NCBI GenBank assembly: GCA_004014935.1
Contig: CP025321.1
Span: 2,418,001 to 2,482,000 of the forward strand
Length of the DNA stretch: 64,000 bases
Origin: Saccharomycopsis malanga
Taxonomy: Eukaryota; Ascomycota; Saccharomycetes; Ascoideales; Saccharomycopsidaceae
Direction of reading: 5' to 3'
Below the pieces are notes generated by a model. It made no database searches. It was not told the DNA's origin and saw only the letters and a program-made list of their open reading frames with translations. This document shows positions 9,181 through 19,845 of this stretch, piece after piece. The position numbers and the translations under genes were made by a program. Position 1 is the stretch's first letter; the number at the start of each line of letters is the position of its first letter.

Positions 9181-9323
9181 ATAATCATAATGAAAAAAAG
9201 ATCACGATGAATTTAAAAGTAGTTCTGTGTAGGTTATGCCTCAGCCAGTTGTTCTGGTCAGCAAAATCGCGCTCAGCAACCAGCAAATATCGCTTATTGT
9301 TGAATTTGAACATTGAAGATCCT

Positions 9324-9420
9324 GTTAGCATTTTTTTTTGTCAGATTTGAACATTTTTGTTAGCAATTTTTTTTGTCAGATTTAAACAACTTTGTTAGCA
9401 TTTTATTTTGTCATTTTCGA
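9324..9420. repeat. About 34-bp tandem repeat
   Basis: GTTAGCATTTTTTTTTGTCA + GATTTGAACATTTT is repeated three times with small changes, just downstream of the RPN9 stop. Confidence 0.8.
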
Positions 9421-9606
9421 CATTTCTAACCACCCATTCTACCCAGTGGCCCAATACTATTGCAACAGCTCCATACAGCAAACTACAAAACACACATAAG
9501 AAAGCGTTTATTCATTCAATAGAAAGCATGAAAAAGTGACCAAGAAGCCAGATTGAATTGAAACAGACCATTGTTAATCAATAAAGAACGTCTAAAACAC
9601 AAGCAA

Positions 9607-10839
9607 TCAAGCCTCAGACCAGATTCCCTGGCCATTAGTCTCAACAAATCCGCTCAACTTGTCGACATTATTACTCCAATTGACCAACTTAGACTTCATG
9701 GAGGCAATCTGGTCCTTGTTCATAATACGAGGCTGCACCCAGCTGACGGTGACAGTCTGGTTTATTTGATCGATAAAACCCTTGATCAAACCAAGACTCA
9801 AGGCTCTCATGACCAAGAACTCGACCTCGTTAACAGAAGTCAAAGTGTTGTCAGAGATTTCTTTGAAAGATAAGATTCTTTTACCATTTGGTTTCTCAAA
9901 GATGGACTCAGTTAAGGACATCAAACAGATTTTCTGTTTCAAAAGATGGACATTGGAATGCAATAATGGGGACTTTTGTTCAATGACTGGCAAGCAATCA
10001 TGGAATTGTTTCAAGTTGCCTTGATTGACATAGAACAAAACTTGTCTGAGCCACGAATACTGCTCATTTTTCAAGCTGTCCAAAATGTCATGGAGAAGCA
10101 ACTCACCAAAGTTGTATATATCATCGCCCAACAAAGCAGCAATGCTGAGTTCGTATGCAATCTGTGCAGCAGGGAGCTTTCTGTCCAAAAAGTCCTTGTC
10201 CAAAGACGAAAGATAAAGCAAGGTGTTTCTATAAAAGTTGTTGTAATCGTTTTTCAATCTATAAAATTCTGCATTGGTGGAGTAGTATGCGGCATTGATC
10301 TTACTGTTTACACTGTTCTGCTCATCAAGCTGTTTAGAAACCTGAGTCAAAATCTTTCTGGCTTGTTCAAAGTCGCCTAAATACAAAGTGACCTTGGCAA
10401 TGGAGATTTGTAAGAAAACATGTGCTTCATACTTGTCGTCTGTTTGATTATAGGATTCATGCAATCCCAATGTGAATCCCTTCTTGTCTTCTTCAGACGG
10501 TAAAGCTTTAACAAGTTTATTGTCGATTTCTTTTAGAAATTTCACCTTCTCATTGTTATCCTCAATCTCATCAATGGACATGAGCAAAAACTCAACAAAC
10601 TTCACTTGGTTCAACTTCTTGTAAAACGTCAATATGAAATTTTTGAAAAGACGCAATCTTGTGCCCTGCGAATTTTCGTCCTGATAAAACTCATCCAAAG
10701 CATCTGTCAACTGATGCCACAACTTTCTTTCATGGAGATCTTCAAGCGTATAATATAACCCTGTGAGATCCTCATTGCTCTCCAATCTCAACGTGGAAAG
10801 TACCGTGGAAACATCCTCATCAATATCCATTGCGCTCAT
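9607..10839 (-). CDS. RPN9: 26S proteasome regulatory subunit Rpn9
   Basis: This 410-residue lid subunit (PSMD13/Rpn9) contributes to assembly of the proteasome lid. The N-terminus MSAMDIDEDVSTVLSTLRLE aligns with yeast Rpn9 (DTILSTLRME), which fixes the start at 10839; the longer frame would need a GTG start. Helical repeats with FVEFLLMSID and RKILTQVSKQL fill the first half. The C-terminal PCI domain (about residues 190-350) includes LSFKEISDNTLTSVNEVEFL and ends in a helix with NWSNNVDKLSGFV. Length and architecture match the family (393 in S. cerevisiae). A near-match to the Rpn4 PACE element sits about 90 bp upstream, consistent with coordinated proteasome expression. Confidence 0.95.
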   Translation of the reverse strand: MSAMDIDEDVSTVLSTLRLESNEDLTGLYYTLEDLHERKLWHQLTDALDEFYQDENSQGTRLRLFKNFILTFYKKLNQVKFVEFLLMSIDEIEDNNEKVKFLKEIDNKLVKALPSEEDKKGFTLGLHESYNQTDDKYEAHVFLQISIAKVTLYLGDFEQARKILTQVSKQLDEQNSVNSKINAAYYSTNAEFYRLKNDYNNFYRNTLLYLSSLDKDFLDRKLPAAQIAYELSIAALLGDDIYNFGELLLHDILDSLKNEQYSWLRQVLFYVNQGNLKQFHDCLPVIEQKSPLLHSNVHLLKQKICLMSLTESIFEKPNGKRILSFKEISDNTLTSVNEVEFLVMRALSLGLIKGFIDQINQTVTVSWVQPRIMNKDQIASMKSKLVNWSNNVDKLSGFVETNGQGIWSEA

Positions 10840-10926
10840 CCTGCTTATTATCCAATATATCACTCACTTGATCCAATTGCTCAGTTAGCGTTAATAAAAT
10901 TGTATTTAAACACCATCATCCGTTCT

Positions 10927-10935
10927 GGTGGCAAC
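10927..10935 (+). promoter_or_regulatory. PACE-like proteasome element upstream of RPN9
   Basis: GGTGGCAAC matches eight of nine bases of the S. cerevisiae Rpn4 site GGTGGCAAA. It lies 88-96 bp upstream of the RPN9 start. CTG-clade Rpn4 is known to prefer a somewhat different motif, so this is suggestive only. Confidence 0.45.
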
Positions 10936-11284
10936 TGCTAATGAAAATCAAGAAAATTCAAATATGGTTGTGAGCGATGGCTATTCCTTGATACTATGTA
11001 TGATATTCTGAACATTGGTATATGTTATTTATTATGTTGATGAATAAATCGGAAAGACTGCGATTATAAGGGCATTTTCATTTCCTGGTTTTTACTTCAT
11101 GGTTTGTGAGAAGAGTTGGGGTTGTTACGTAGGACGAGGAACTAGATAGTACATTATTACAAGTGGGATGAACATTTACTAGAACTTGTATGATTCCTGG
11201 TTTGTGTATTTATTTGTAACTTTAGTAGTGTAGTAATATATGCTTATTGGCTTGTAATTAGTAGACGATTTCGGTTTTTATATA
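10936..11284. other. Intergenic promoter region
   Basis: This is AT-rich sequence between RPN9 and CTP1, which are transcribed away from each other. Apart from the PACE-like motif at its left edge and the SINE1 copy at its right, nothing specific was seen. Confidence 0.5.
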
Positions 11285-11291
11285 CCATATT

Positions 11292-11462
11292 TTAGCCGCT
11301 GGGCCAGATAATTAGTGCTCTCAGAGAAGACCAAGTGTGATTATGAACAATAGGACATGATTGAGTACACACACAAAGTCCCTTCAGATATAACGCGTCT
11401 AGACGAATCTGATATTCACTGGGCCCCAGATATATGATATTATTATTAACACCAGTTAATAG
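11292..11462 (+). mobile_element. SINE1 copy, short form lacking box B
   Basis: The head CCGCTGGGCCAGATAATTAG, TGCTCTCAGAGAAGACC, is fused to body end AATAGGACATGATTG and the 3' end (AACGCGTCTAGACGAATCTG, ATATTCACTGGGCC) with an ATATTATTATTAA tail. The B-box middle is missing. CCATATT occurs on both sides (11285-11291 and 11463-11469) as a possible but weak 7-bp target-site duplication. It lies in the CTP1 promoter. Confidence 0.8.
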
Positions 11463-11712
11463 CCATATTGAGACATCGTCAGGTTGGTATCCCACAGCGG
11501 GTGTGAACACCCCTAGCTCGATATGTATGAGTCAGCCATATGGCTGCAGACAGATGCATATATTTTTCACTATCAGCTTCACCACTTCAACTGATTTAGC
11601 ATAATTTGAAGAATAACTGGCTACTGCTCGGAGAATCCAGGCATTTATATAGTTTCGAGTCACATCTATTGCTCACCAGAAGCTAACTTTCACTTACATT
11701 GAGCAAATTCCA

Positions 11713-12594
11713 ATGAGCAGAACAGAGGACAAAAAGAAGGTTGATCCAGTCAAATCGTTTATAGCTGGTGGTATAGCAGGAGCCGTGGAAGGAGTGGCCA
11801 CTTATCCTTTTGAGTTTACCAAAACCAGATTGCAGTTGGCAGATAAAACACTCACGGGATCACGTAACCCATTGGTAGTGATATACCAAGTGGTAAAAAC
11901 CCAAGGGCCGTCTGCTCTTTATGTAGGATGTCCTGCTTTTGTTGTGGGGAACACTGCCAAGGCTTCGGTCAGATTTCTTGGCTTTGACTCTATCAAAAAG
12001 TTGCTTGCGGACAAAGACGGTAAGCTTTCGGGACCCCGTGGTGTTTTGGCAGGTTTGGGTGCTGGTGTTCTTGAATCTGTCATAGCTGTAACTCCAGCAG
12101 AAGCTATCAAGACTGCTTTGATTGACGATAAACGGTCTGCTGCTCCGAAATATACAAATGCTTTTGGCAGCTTCAAAGTGATTAAAGATTTAGGAATCAA
12201 AAGAATATACGGCGGAGTGTTACCTGTAACAATGCGCCAGGCTGCAAATCAGGCTGTCAGATTAGGATCATACAATGCCATCAAAACCTTCTTACAAGGT
12301 GTATATGGGATTGCACCAGGAGACCAGCTTGGTAGCGGATTGATATTTGCTATAGGTTCTCTTGCAGGTATCATCACTGTGTATACTACCATGCCAATTG
12401 ATACGGTCAAGACGAGAATGCAGTCGTTGAACGCCAGTGCCTACACCAGTACTTTCAACTGTTTTTTCAGAGTTTACAAAGACGAGGGGTTGAAGGCCTT
12501 CTGGAAGGGCGCCACTCCTCGTTTGGGAAGATTGTTCTTCAGCGGAGGTATAGTTTTTACTATTTATGAAAAGGTGTTGCAAGTGTTAAAGTAG
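11713..12594 (+). CDS. CTP1: Mitochondrial citrate/tricarboxylate carrier
   Basis: This 293-residue member of the mitochondrial carrier family exchanges citrate or isocitrate across the inner membrane. The three tandem modules each carry the carrier signature: PFEFTKTR near residue 33, PAEAIKTA near 133 and PIDTVKTRM near 229, with matching GxxxxG and aromatic partner motifs. The stretch PAFVVGNTAKASVRFLGFD and the ending GRLFFSGGIVFTIYEKV are typical of yeast Ctp1 (299 residues). The start is the first ATG and needs no presequence, as usual for carriers. A short-form SINE1 lies about 250 bp upstream, within the promoter region. Confidence 0.95.
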   Translation: MSRTEDKKKVDPVKSFIAGGIAGAVEGVATYPFEFTKTRLQLADKTLTGSRNPLVVIYQVVKTQGPSALYVGCPAFVVGNTAKASVRFLGFDSIKKLLADKDGKLSGPRGVLAGLGAGVLESVIAVTPAEAIKTALIDDKRSAAPKYTNAFGSFKVIKDLGIKRIYGGVLPVTMRQAANQAVRLGSYNAIKTFLQGVYGIAPGDQLGSGLIFAIGSLAGIITVYTTMPIDTVKTRMQSLNASAYTSTFNCFFRVYKDEGLKAFWKGATPRLGRLFFSGGIVFTIYEKVLQVLK

Positions 12595-12670
12595 GTATAG
12601 AAAGTTATCAATAGACATTCTGGAAAATTAGTTGTGTGTAATATTATTGGGTAAGAGATTTTGTAGACAT

Positions 12671-12758
12671 GATTCTGTAATACTAGATTATTCAACTAGT
12701 TATATGACAAGGTGTGATTCTGTAATACTACATCACCAACTAGTTACATGATAAGGCG
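12671..12758. repeat. Two-copy 45-bp tandem repeat
   Basis: GATTCTGTAATACTA begins at 12671 and 12716. Each unit continues with AACTAGTTA and ATGA-AAGG. It lies in the 3' flank of CTP1. Confidence 0.75.
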
Positions 12759-13018
12759 GAAAATTCAAGTACTAGAAAGTATATATTAGGTAAATTATTG
12801 TTATTTGATGACAATCTTATGAGGATTACATTATAATAATGAGTGAGTCTAATAAGACAAATATAACAAGATGGATATAAAATTCCAGTGATCTAGGTTT
12901 CCCCAGAGTTGAACGTATATAGGTTTCTCCATGATTTTTACAGTATTTAAAGGCGCTCATATTTATCAAGTTTGATACACTACTGGTAATGACGTTTCAC
13001 CATATAAAAGTTGGAAAC

Positions 13019-13033
13019 ATTTATATTTGTAAC
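13019..13033 (+). repeat. Left target-site duplication of a SINE1 insertion
   Basis: ATTTATATTTGTAAC occurs here and again, without a mismatch, at 13345-13359. It abuts the 5' end of the SINE1 copy. Confidence 0.9.
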
Positions 13034-13344
13034 GCCACTGGGCCGTATGGCTCAGTGGTCAGTGCTCTCGGAGAAGATAAAAAAGACCTAACAGGAACAC
13101 GGGTTCGATTCCCATAAAGACGCTTTTACTCGCTGCTTTTACTATACTGAACGTGATTTCACAGGCAAGTGCAACTGTCTGGAACACGACCTAGACCAAA
13201 GTCTAGTGGTAACTTTCAACCAATTGGGTGTTAAAATTATGATTAAGTGGATATTATTGGGCTTTACCAAGTCCCCTTAGACATAGCGCGTATATACGAA
13301 ACTGAGATGTGCTGGGCCGGAAATATAAGATTATCATTATAATT
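13034..13344 (+). mobile_element. SINE1 reference copy, full length with target-site duplication
   Basis: This 311-bp insertion is framed by the 15-bp duplication. It begins CCACTGGGCCGTATGG and has box A TGGCTCAGTGG (13048-13058) and box B GGGTTCGATTCCC (13101-13113), each a perfect match to the tRNA promoter consensus. The body has GCAAGTGCAACTGTCTGGAA and AGACCAAAGTCTAGTGG. The 3' end is GCGCGTATATACGAAACTGA, GCTGGGCCGGAAATATAAGA, with an AT-rich tail. The head does not fold as a functional tRNA (no acceptor pairing), so it is a tRNA-derived SINE and not a tRNA gene. A LINE supplying reverse transcriptase is required in principle, but none lies in the window. Confidence 0.95.
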
Positions 13345-13359
13345 ATTTATATTTGTAAC
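13345..13359 (+). repeat. Right target-site duplication of a SINE1 insertion
   Basis: This is the perfect 15-bp partner of 13019-13033 and follows the AT-rich tail of the element. Confidence 0.9.
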
Positions 13360-13612
13360 TTTATTAGACATTTACTGCTATCAGTCACGAAAAAATTTAT
13401 AAAACTGTAATTAGCATCATTAATATGAAACATTGGTAACCGTGAACCAGATAAATATTAAGTAGAAAGAGATATGTCATGATTAGGCGGAGTTGAAAGA
13501 TCATAAAGGGAAGTTAAACTTGTAAAAGGATAAAAAAAATAAACACCGATAAACTAAGCAACATAAAATAGAATAAAAAGAAAAATGAACATGCAACCAA
13601 TGGTCAGCCAAA

Positions 13613-14899
13613 TTAAACCTGTTCGGCAGGTTCAGCCTCAGCTTCAAAAGTGTTTGAAGGGCTTTGCAAAATGACCTTTTCCATCTGTTTTGCTCTGTGG
13701 TAATCAAGAAGACTTTTGATAAAGATGAACACACCCAAAGCGACTAAACCATAAGCGAATATTGGGGCGCTGTTTTCGTCGAAATACTGGCCAGTCTCGC
13801 TGTTGGTGGAGCTATCCAAATTTCCAGCGTTTGAGTCAGACAAGGAGGAATGAAAGTCGTCAAGAGAGCCTTCGAGGGCGTGGTTTGAGTCAATGTCAAA
13901 ATTGTTTGGATCAGAGGGTTCAAATTTGGTCAGAGCGGCAGTTTTTAGGCCGATTGATTTGAATGATACCAAAAAATGGTCATCGGGAATCATATAGTAG
14001 CCATAAGACATGAAGGTGATGCCCAAACCTGCTCTGGAGCCTTCTTTGGCAGCATGCGAGGTATGTAGCAAATACGTTAAAAGAAACCCTACAAACTGGA
14101 ATGCAGAGCTAACCATCAAGTTCCATACAAAGTTTATAATGTTTCCTACGGGCAAGCCGTCTACAAACACACCGTCGCCGTAGGGCGAGAACACAGTAGA
14201 TTCCCAATACGGTGGAGTGGAATCTGCTGCGGCTTCTTCATACGTTGGGGGCACGTCGTCAGTGGTTTCTTGTCTGGTTGTCGGCTTTGCCATCATATTG
14301 GAAAACACGCCGTCGTTCTGCAACCCGTTGCCCATGACCTGGCCATTGTAATTAGATGAAGCACTGAGCGATACGTAGCCAGGGAAAAACTTGTGTAGAA
14401 GCTTACGGCCTGGCGAGTTGGACGTTACTCTATCTACTACATTTGTGATTCGTCTTGCGACGGAAAGCTCTCTAGTAGCAGAACCATTTGTCATGGAAGC
14501 TGCCGATGTTCCTTCAGTAGTTCCCAAACCCTGCTGTGCGCCTTGGACAAAATGTGACTCGTCAAGATGTGTGATTGCTCCACCAGGTCCATCGAGTCTA
14601 TTGTCCACCAGGTCTAAATGTGGCGATGAGCTTCTGAAGCTGTCGTTATCAAAAGAATCGTTATCGTCACTCTGTTGTTCAAAAGACGCTATTAGCGGAT
14701 TACGACTTGCCTCGCGATGGTCCTCATTAACTCTGTGATCAAAACTGTCTAGCTCTGTGTTTTCAAACGGATTTTCAAAAACCGATCCTGCGGTATTGCC
14801 ATTCAACTGCTAAGGTTAATAATCTCAACTACCTTCTCATCTATATACGATACAATATACCAACAACTGGTTATGACTTACTCTCTGATAACTAGGCAT
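13613..14899 (-). CDS. BSD2: Bsd2-like Rsp5 adaptor, probably spliced
   Basis: The main frame (13613-14809) encodes a Bsd2/Ndfip-type protein that recruits the Rsp5 ubiquitin ligase to metal transporters and other membrane cargo in the Golgi and endosomes. It has an acidic, Ser-rich N-terminus with FENPFENTE, a PPTYEEA PY motif with a second PPYW nearby, and membrane segments in NIINFVWNLMVSSAFQF, LLTYLL and GLGITFMSYGYYMIP. The last segment is PIFAYGLVALGVFIFIK. This frame has no ATG at its start: an in-frame stop precedes TTG-AAT-GGC. A spliced reading solves this. Exon 1 is 14882-14899 (Met-Pro-Ser-Tyr-Gln-Arg), the donor is GTAAGT, TATTAAC serves as branch site, and the acceptor is TTAG or TTAGCAG. 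Exon 2 starts at 14809 or 14806. Confidence 0.85.
14810..14881 (-). other. Predicted 5' intron of the BSD2-like gene
   Basis: This 72-nt intron begins GTAAGT (14881-14876) and ends with AG at 14811-14810. TATTAAC, one base from the yeast branch consensus TACTAAC, lies a few bases before the acceptor. A second AG three bases on (14808-14807) makes a NAGNAG acceptor that would add or drop one Gln. Both options keep the frame. The splice is predicted, not shown by transcript data. Confidence 0.7.
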
Positions 14900-15904
14900 T
14901 CTAACCAACTATTCTCTGCCTAATTCTATGCAATAATACACCCACGATGGCAACTCCTATGCTCCGAAAACACCGTCTGTTTATTTATATAATATATTCT
15001 ACTTTTATATGGTCCTTTTTTTGCCTTCGTTTTTCCCGTACCCACCTACTTTTTTCGTTCTTTCCTTCCGCGCTATATCGCGATAACAGTGCCACCTTTT
15101 CTTTGCCACCTGTCTATAATAAGATCCCAGATATTCTGGACTTTGAATTACTAATCTTGCTCTTTTCTGTTTACATTATATCTTGCTCTACCTTTCTGGC
15201 TGCTCAGAGTTACACTATCATTTAAGGTCCTGAACAGCGGAAACAACATGAGGCGCATGATATTGCATGATGTTGCATACTATTAAAGAGCCAGAATTTG
15301 ATTATAGCTTTTTTATGTTTTTAATTTAGGTATATTTTGTAAATTGATATATATTACTGAAGAGGAAGACATTGAGCACCATATGGGTTGGGTAAACCAG
15401 TTGGGCAAGCCATCTGGGTAAGCCATTTGAGGCAGTTGTATTGACCTATGTTTCCACGTTCAATTAAGAATCTACATAGAATATATAACATTATAGAAAT
15501 GCTATATTTCTGATTCGTATTAGTATATAATGCACAACTCTTAACAAGCACTATATAGAGCTTTCGCTTTATGAAAAAAATACGGTATTTATTGTCTAGT
15601 AATGAATGCTCCAAATAAAGACCTTGTAACTACTCATCAGCAATTTTACTATCGCATCAATTATCACTTTATCAACTTGAAGAGATTGTATACATAGTGG
15701 TCTTTTGAGTTTTTACATAGTGTCACACAACTTTACTGAACAAAACAGATTGTATTTACAATTGAACCACCAAACTGTTGCCCGAGTCACCACCACTATT
15801 CAACAATATTTTGCATTAAAATCATCATTACTTTAACTCTACTATTGTTAATTGCCAATACCAATTGACAATTCATTCATCTAAACAATTAATCCTTCAT
15901 TGCC
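14900..15904. other. Intergenic region, no supported gene
   Basis: This is the 1-kb interval upstream of BSD2 and downstream of SNF5. A 92-codon plus-strand frame at 14947-15225 is hydrophobic and has no recognisable family; I did not accept it. The rest is AT-rich with no motif I can support. Confidence 0.5.
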
Positions 15905-17855
15905 TCAAACTTTGATAATGACAAGAAGCTTGACGCCCGGTTCATGGACGTAACGTACTCTGGATGTTCTGTTGGCATTCATAAAGTTGTGTTGTTGCTG
16001 GGCTTGGTTGATAGAATCAGCCACGTTTTCCAACTCGCCGGTATCGGATTCAAACTTGGTATCGTCTGGTTTGACGAGTTTTAAGTAAGGCTCGCGCTCC
16101 TCTTCAATAATTTCATCGTAACCTTCAGTATCAGGACCGAGGTTAACACCGCCTGGTAAAACGGTACTAGGAATAGGAGTTCTAAAAGTCTTTGGCACGT
16201 CAGTAAGTTCAGGCAAGTTTGGTATACCTCTACGGTTGAACGATCTACCGTTATTTCTTCTTTTTCTGCGCAATTCTCTTTCTCTGTCCTTGTCCAATTT
16301 CTCCAAATCAAAGTAATTCAATTCGTGGACCACTGGAGTAAAAGCACCCAATTTACCAAGAGAGTTGACACTATTTTCAGGGGCTTCTTCGTCCAAGTTT
16401 TGTTCGTTGGCACGCAACCAGGTGGAATTGTCAATTTCAGGCAACAAGTACTGCTTGACCTCGTCCTCGGTGACTTTGGTGCCGTCAAAATTGTAGTTGA
16501 CAAGATACAATGCTTTATAATAGAGCTGACATTGTTCTCTAATGGAATGAGCAATGGCAGTGACAAATTCGCCCGGTAATTGCAATTCCGCACACATCAC
16601 CTCTGCAAACTCCTCAGGGTTGTTCTCTTTATTGAGCAAATCCCACTCAAACTGGTCTACAAGTCGATGGCTACTGATTGTGACATCGAGTTTGATGAGG
16701 ATGCGGAGATCGTTGTCCAGATCGGTGTCGGGGTTTCTTGATGACATGTCTTTGATATCTGGTGAAGGAAATGAAGCATATTCGCCAATTTGTTCTTTAA
16801 TGCTTGCTAGCACTGTGTCGCTGTACATAGGGTTGCTGAACCGATAGTCGCTCATCATTTGTGCTACAAAATACTCTAGTGTGACCAAAGTTTCATTACG
16901 ATTCCAAAGAAACGTGTCCCTGAGCCGGAATTTGTCTTTTTCCACGTCAAACTCTAAGCGGATAGGCACCAAGTCGTCTTGAAGCTGGGACTGGTGCAAA
17001 AGAGCGTCTCTGGAAAAATACAAATCGTTGAGTCTACTAGGTTTCTTACGGTTTTTCGGATATATTATCTTTGTAGGGCCATTTGTGAACGAATTGCCGT
17101 AGCCCTGGTACCCGTCGCCCCATATATTCTTGGTACGCGTGGTGATACTGCTTTCCACAGCTAGCCGGATGGACATCATCCGGTCCATTTTCACTTGGTT
17201 GTAGTATTTGAGCGATTGGGTGAGTCTGTTCATGAGTTGCACACTTTGTGGCTGGAGTTTCTCTTTAGTTAATAGTTTGTCGTTCTCAGAATCTCTATGA
17301 GTGATTTGTTCGTACAAGAGAACATCAGTATCAATTATTCTACGCTTTTTGTTGGATTTTTCACTGTCTGCTTTCTTGTTTTCCTCATTGATTTTGTTGG
17401 ACCAATAAAAAGGAGGAATAGGTGTTAATTTGATGCTAGTCAAGTCACCAGCACTTTTCACAGCTGGTGTTCCTATTACAGGTGATCCTACAACCGGCCG
17501 GACTGGTAATGCTTGGCCAACACTATTTCTTTTGGCAGGAAGCACTCCCAATGGAGTCCCTGGCTTGCTACTTAATGAGGAAGGCGTCCCAACAATAGGT
17601 TTACGCATACTTAAAGAAGACCGTTGTCTGACATGTCCAGGTATCGGATTAGGACTTTTAGCCAGTGAGGCAGCAAGTTGGGGGTTTATAGGAGCTGCTG
17701 CTGCTGCTGGAAATTGTGGTGTTTGAACTGTGCTATTCACCTGAGGCGACATTGGACTATACGGCTGCATTGGCGACTGAGGAACCTGATTTTGTTCATA
17801 CTGTTGATGTTGATGCTGGTGCACTGGTGGAGCCTGTGGCTGTTGACTACGTTGT

Positions 17856-17887
<32 letters not shown>

Positions 17888-18289
17888 TTGTTGTTGTTGA
17901 AGATGCTGTGCATGTCTTTGTTGAATCTGTTGCAATTGTTGATGCTGGATCTGCAATTGCTGTAAAACTTGCGGAGGAAGATTCGCTGCTTGTTGAGGAT
18001 TCGATAGTATCTTTTGGATCTGTTTCAACTGTTGCTGTTGAGCATGTATATTAGGTGAATTTTGAGGCGGCATCCCTTGAGGTGTACCCATCATCATATT
18101 CATCTGAGATCCTCCTGGGCTATTGAAGCCAGGTGTCATGTGACTGCTCATATTCATATTATTTTGAAGCGGCATCGTCTGCTGTTGGGACTGTTGTCGT
18201 TGCTGAAGTAATTGTTGAAGTACATTGGGCGGTAAGTTTGGAGGGTATCCTCCCTGGAATTGGTTTGAGCCTGGATTATTAAAACTCAT
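15905..18289 (-). CDS. SNF5: SWI/SNF chromatin-remodelling subunit Snf5
   Basis: This 794-residue subunit is a core part of the SWI/SNF complex. Residues 1-290 are rich in Gln, Pro, Asn and Met, with a pure Gln run near residues 131-147 encoded by CAA/CAG. The SNF5 homology region spans about residues 435-640 with its two repeats: LVPIRLEFDVEKDKFRLRDTFLWN and, after RILIKLDVTISSHRLVDQFEWDL, the EEFAEVMCAELQLPGEFVTAIAHSIREQ segment. A basic stretch (RERELRRKRRNN) and the PNLPELTDVPKTFRTP region follow. The long Gln-rich N-terminus and two full repeats fit Snf5 rather than the shorter Rsc subunit Sfh1. The first ATG opens the frame. Confidence 0.95.
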
Positions 18290-18612
18290 CAGAATTATTT
18301 TGTAACTCGCTTAGAGTCTGTTAAACACCCCTCCTAAGATAATATACACGGTTGTTATTTTAAATAAATAACTTAGATTGGCCTATTATTCTGTTTTTTC
18401 CCACTGAAATTTGGCGCCCGGAGGGTAACAACTTGATATTGTTGCTTACGTAATGACAGTGTAATACGAGAAGTGGTTGAATTGGAGTTATGGTGGCTGT
18501 ATACTTTAATGCTATTTGTTGGATATTATGGAATGAGAAAGGTTTTATAAAATAAAGCAGAAAGTACATTTATTGGTGAATATTTGGAAAAAAAGAGTTA
18601 TATAGAAATTCA
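18290..18612. other. Upstream region of SNF5
   Basis: This is an AT-rich leader and promoter region. A GC-richer patch around 18410-18425 (GGCGCCCGGAGG) is the only compositional departure. No defined site is claimed. Confidence 0.4.
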
Positions 18613-18880
<268 letters not shown>

Positions 18881-19039
18881 GTCCTTCCCAGCGGCATGCT
18901 CTTTTTTTGAAAAATTCGATTTAAGACAGTTTTGGGTATACAGTTTAGTCGTTTGGAGTCCCTTTAGTTAGTTAGGATGGTTTTTTTTGGCTATATTATG
19001 CGGATGCATTCAACAAGTACTTTTCTTTAAACAATTTGT

Positions 19040-19175
19040 ATAATAATAATCATAATCTTATATTTCAAGCCCAGTACATATCAGTTCCGTATGTACGCGC
19101 TATGTCTAAGGGGACTTGGTAAAACCCAGTGGGAAAAAACCCAAGTATGTCCCGGCCATTGTGAACTTCTCGCTG
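19040..19175 (-). mobile_element. SINE1 3'-part copy
   Basis: On the minus strand it has ACATACTTGGG and TTTTTTCCCACTGGGTTTTA from the body, then AGTCCCCTTAGACATAGCGC and the conserved terminus with a TTATTATTA-like tail at 19040-19055. Head and box B are absent. Confidence 0.85.
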
Positions 19176-19455
19176 GCTGTTCTGAACACCTGAACAATTT
19201 GTATAGAAATGAATAATATATACGAAGCTGAGGATAGAACCTTCCATTTTGACGGCTAGACAGACTACTTACTATATTGAAAAAGCTTTAATTTACATGT
19301 ACTTGTGAATAATGGTAACATTCTTTTACTCTCAGGCAATTTTATAGCGTCATATATGCTCTCTTACGGGTCTAGAAATATCCTAAAAGATGCTGAGCTA
19401 TATTTCTAAAGTTTACAGCTTTGATGAAAGGCAACTCTTCATCTTGTATATATTA

Positions 19456-19748
19456 CCACTGGGCCATTTGGCTCAGTGGTCAGTGCTCTCGGAGAAGATA
19501 AAAAAGACCTAACAGGAACACGGGTTCGATTCCCATAAAGACACTTTTACTCACTGCTTTTACTATACTGAACGTGAATTCACAGGCAAGTGCAACTGTC
19601 TGAAACACGACCTAGACCAATAGTGACAAGTTTATAGATTTGTTTGGGTGTTCCCCACTGGGTTTTACCAACTGCCTTTAGAAATGGAGCGCATATACGA
19701 AACTGATATCTACCGGGCTTGAAATATATGATATTATTAATATCATAT
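19456..19748 (+). mobile_element. SINE1 copy, full length, subfamily b
   Basis: It begins CCACTGGGCCATTTGG. Box A TGGCTCAGTGG is at 19469-19479 and box B GGGTTCGATTCCC at 19522-19534. The head is almost identical to the 13034 copy, but the middle switches to the subfamily b sequence shared with 1846-2070 (AGTGACAAGTTTATAGATTT). The tail is ATATTATTAATATC. No target-site duplication was recognised. It lies between GET3 and SNF5. Confidence 0.92.
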
Positions 19749-19845
19749 TATCGAACACAGGAGCCATAAGGCCCAGCGACTCCCAATACAAATTACACTC
19801 TCACGCTACACTTTAAAATACGTTAAAACAATTATATTAACACAC

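Noticed and set aside
13034-13120. SINE1 heads as functional tRNA genes
   Set aside because: Box A and B are perfect, but the 5' acceptor segment (GGCCGTA) cannot pair with the sequence after the T arm and no anticodon stem forms. The unit continues as a dispersed repeat.
14947-15225. 92-codon hydrophobic frame beginning with ATG
   Set aside because: No family, no clear promoter, and it overlaps the upstream region of BSD2. Biased T-rich sequence can give such frames by chance.
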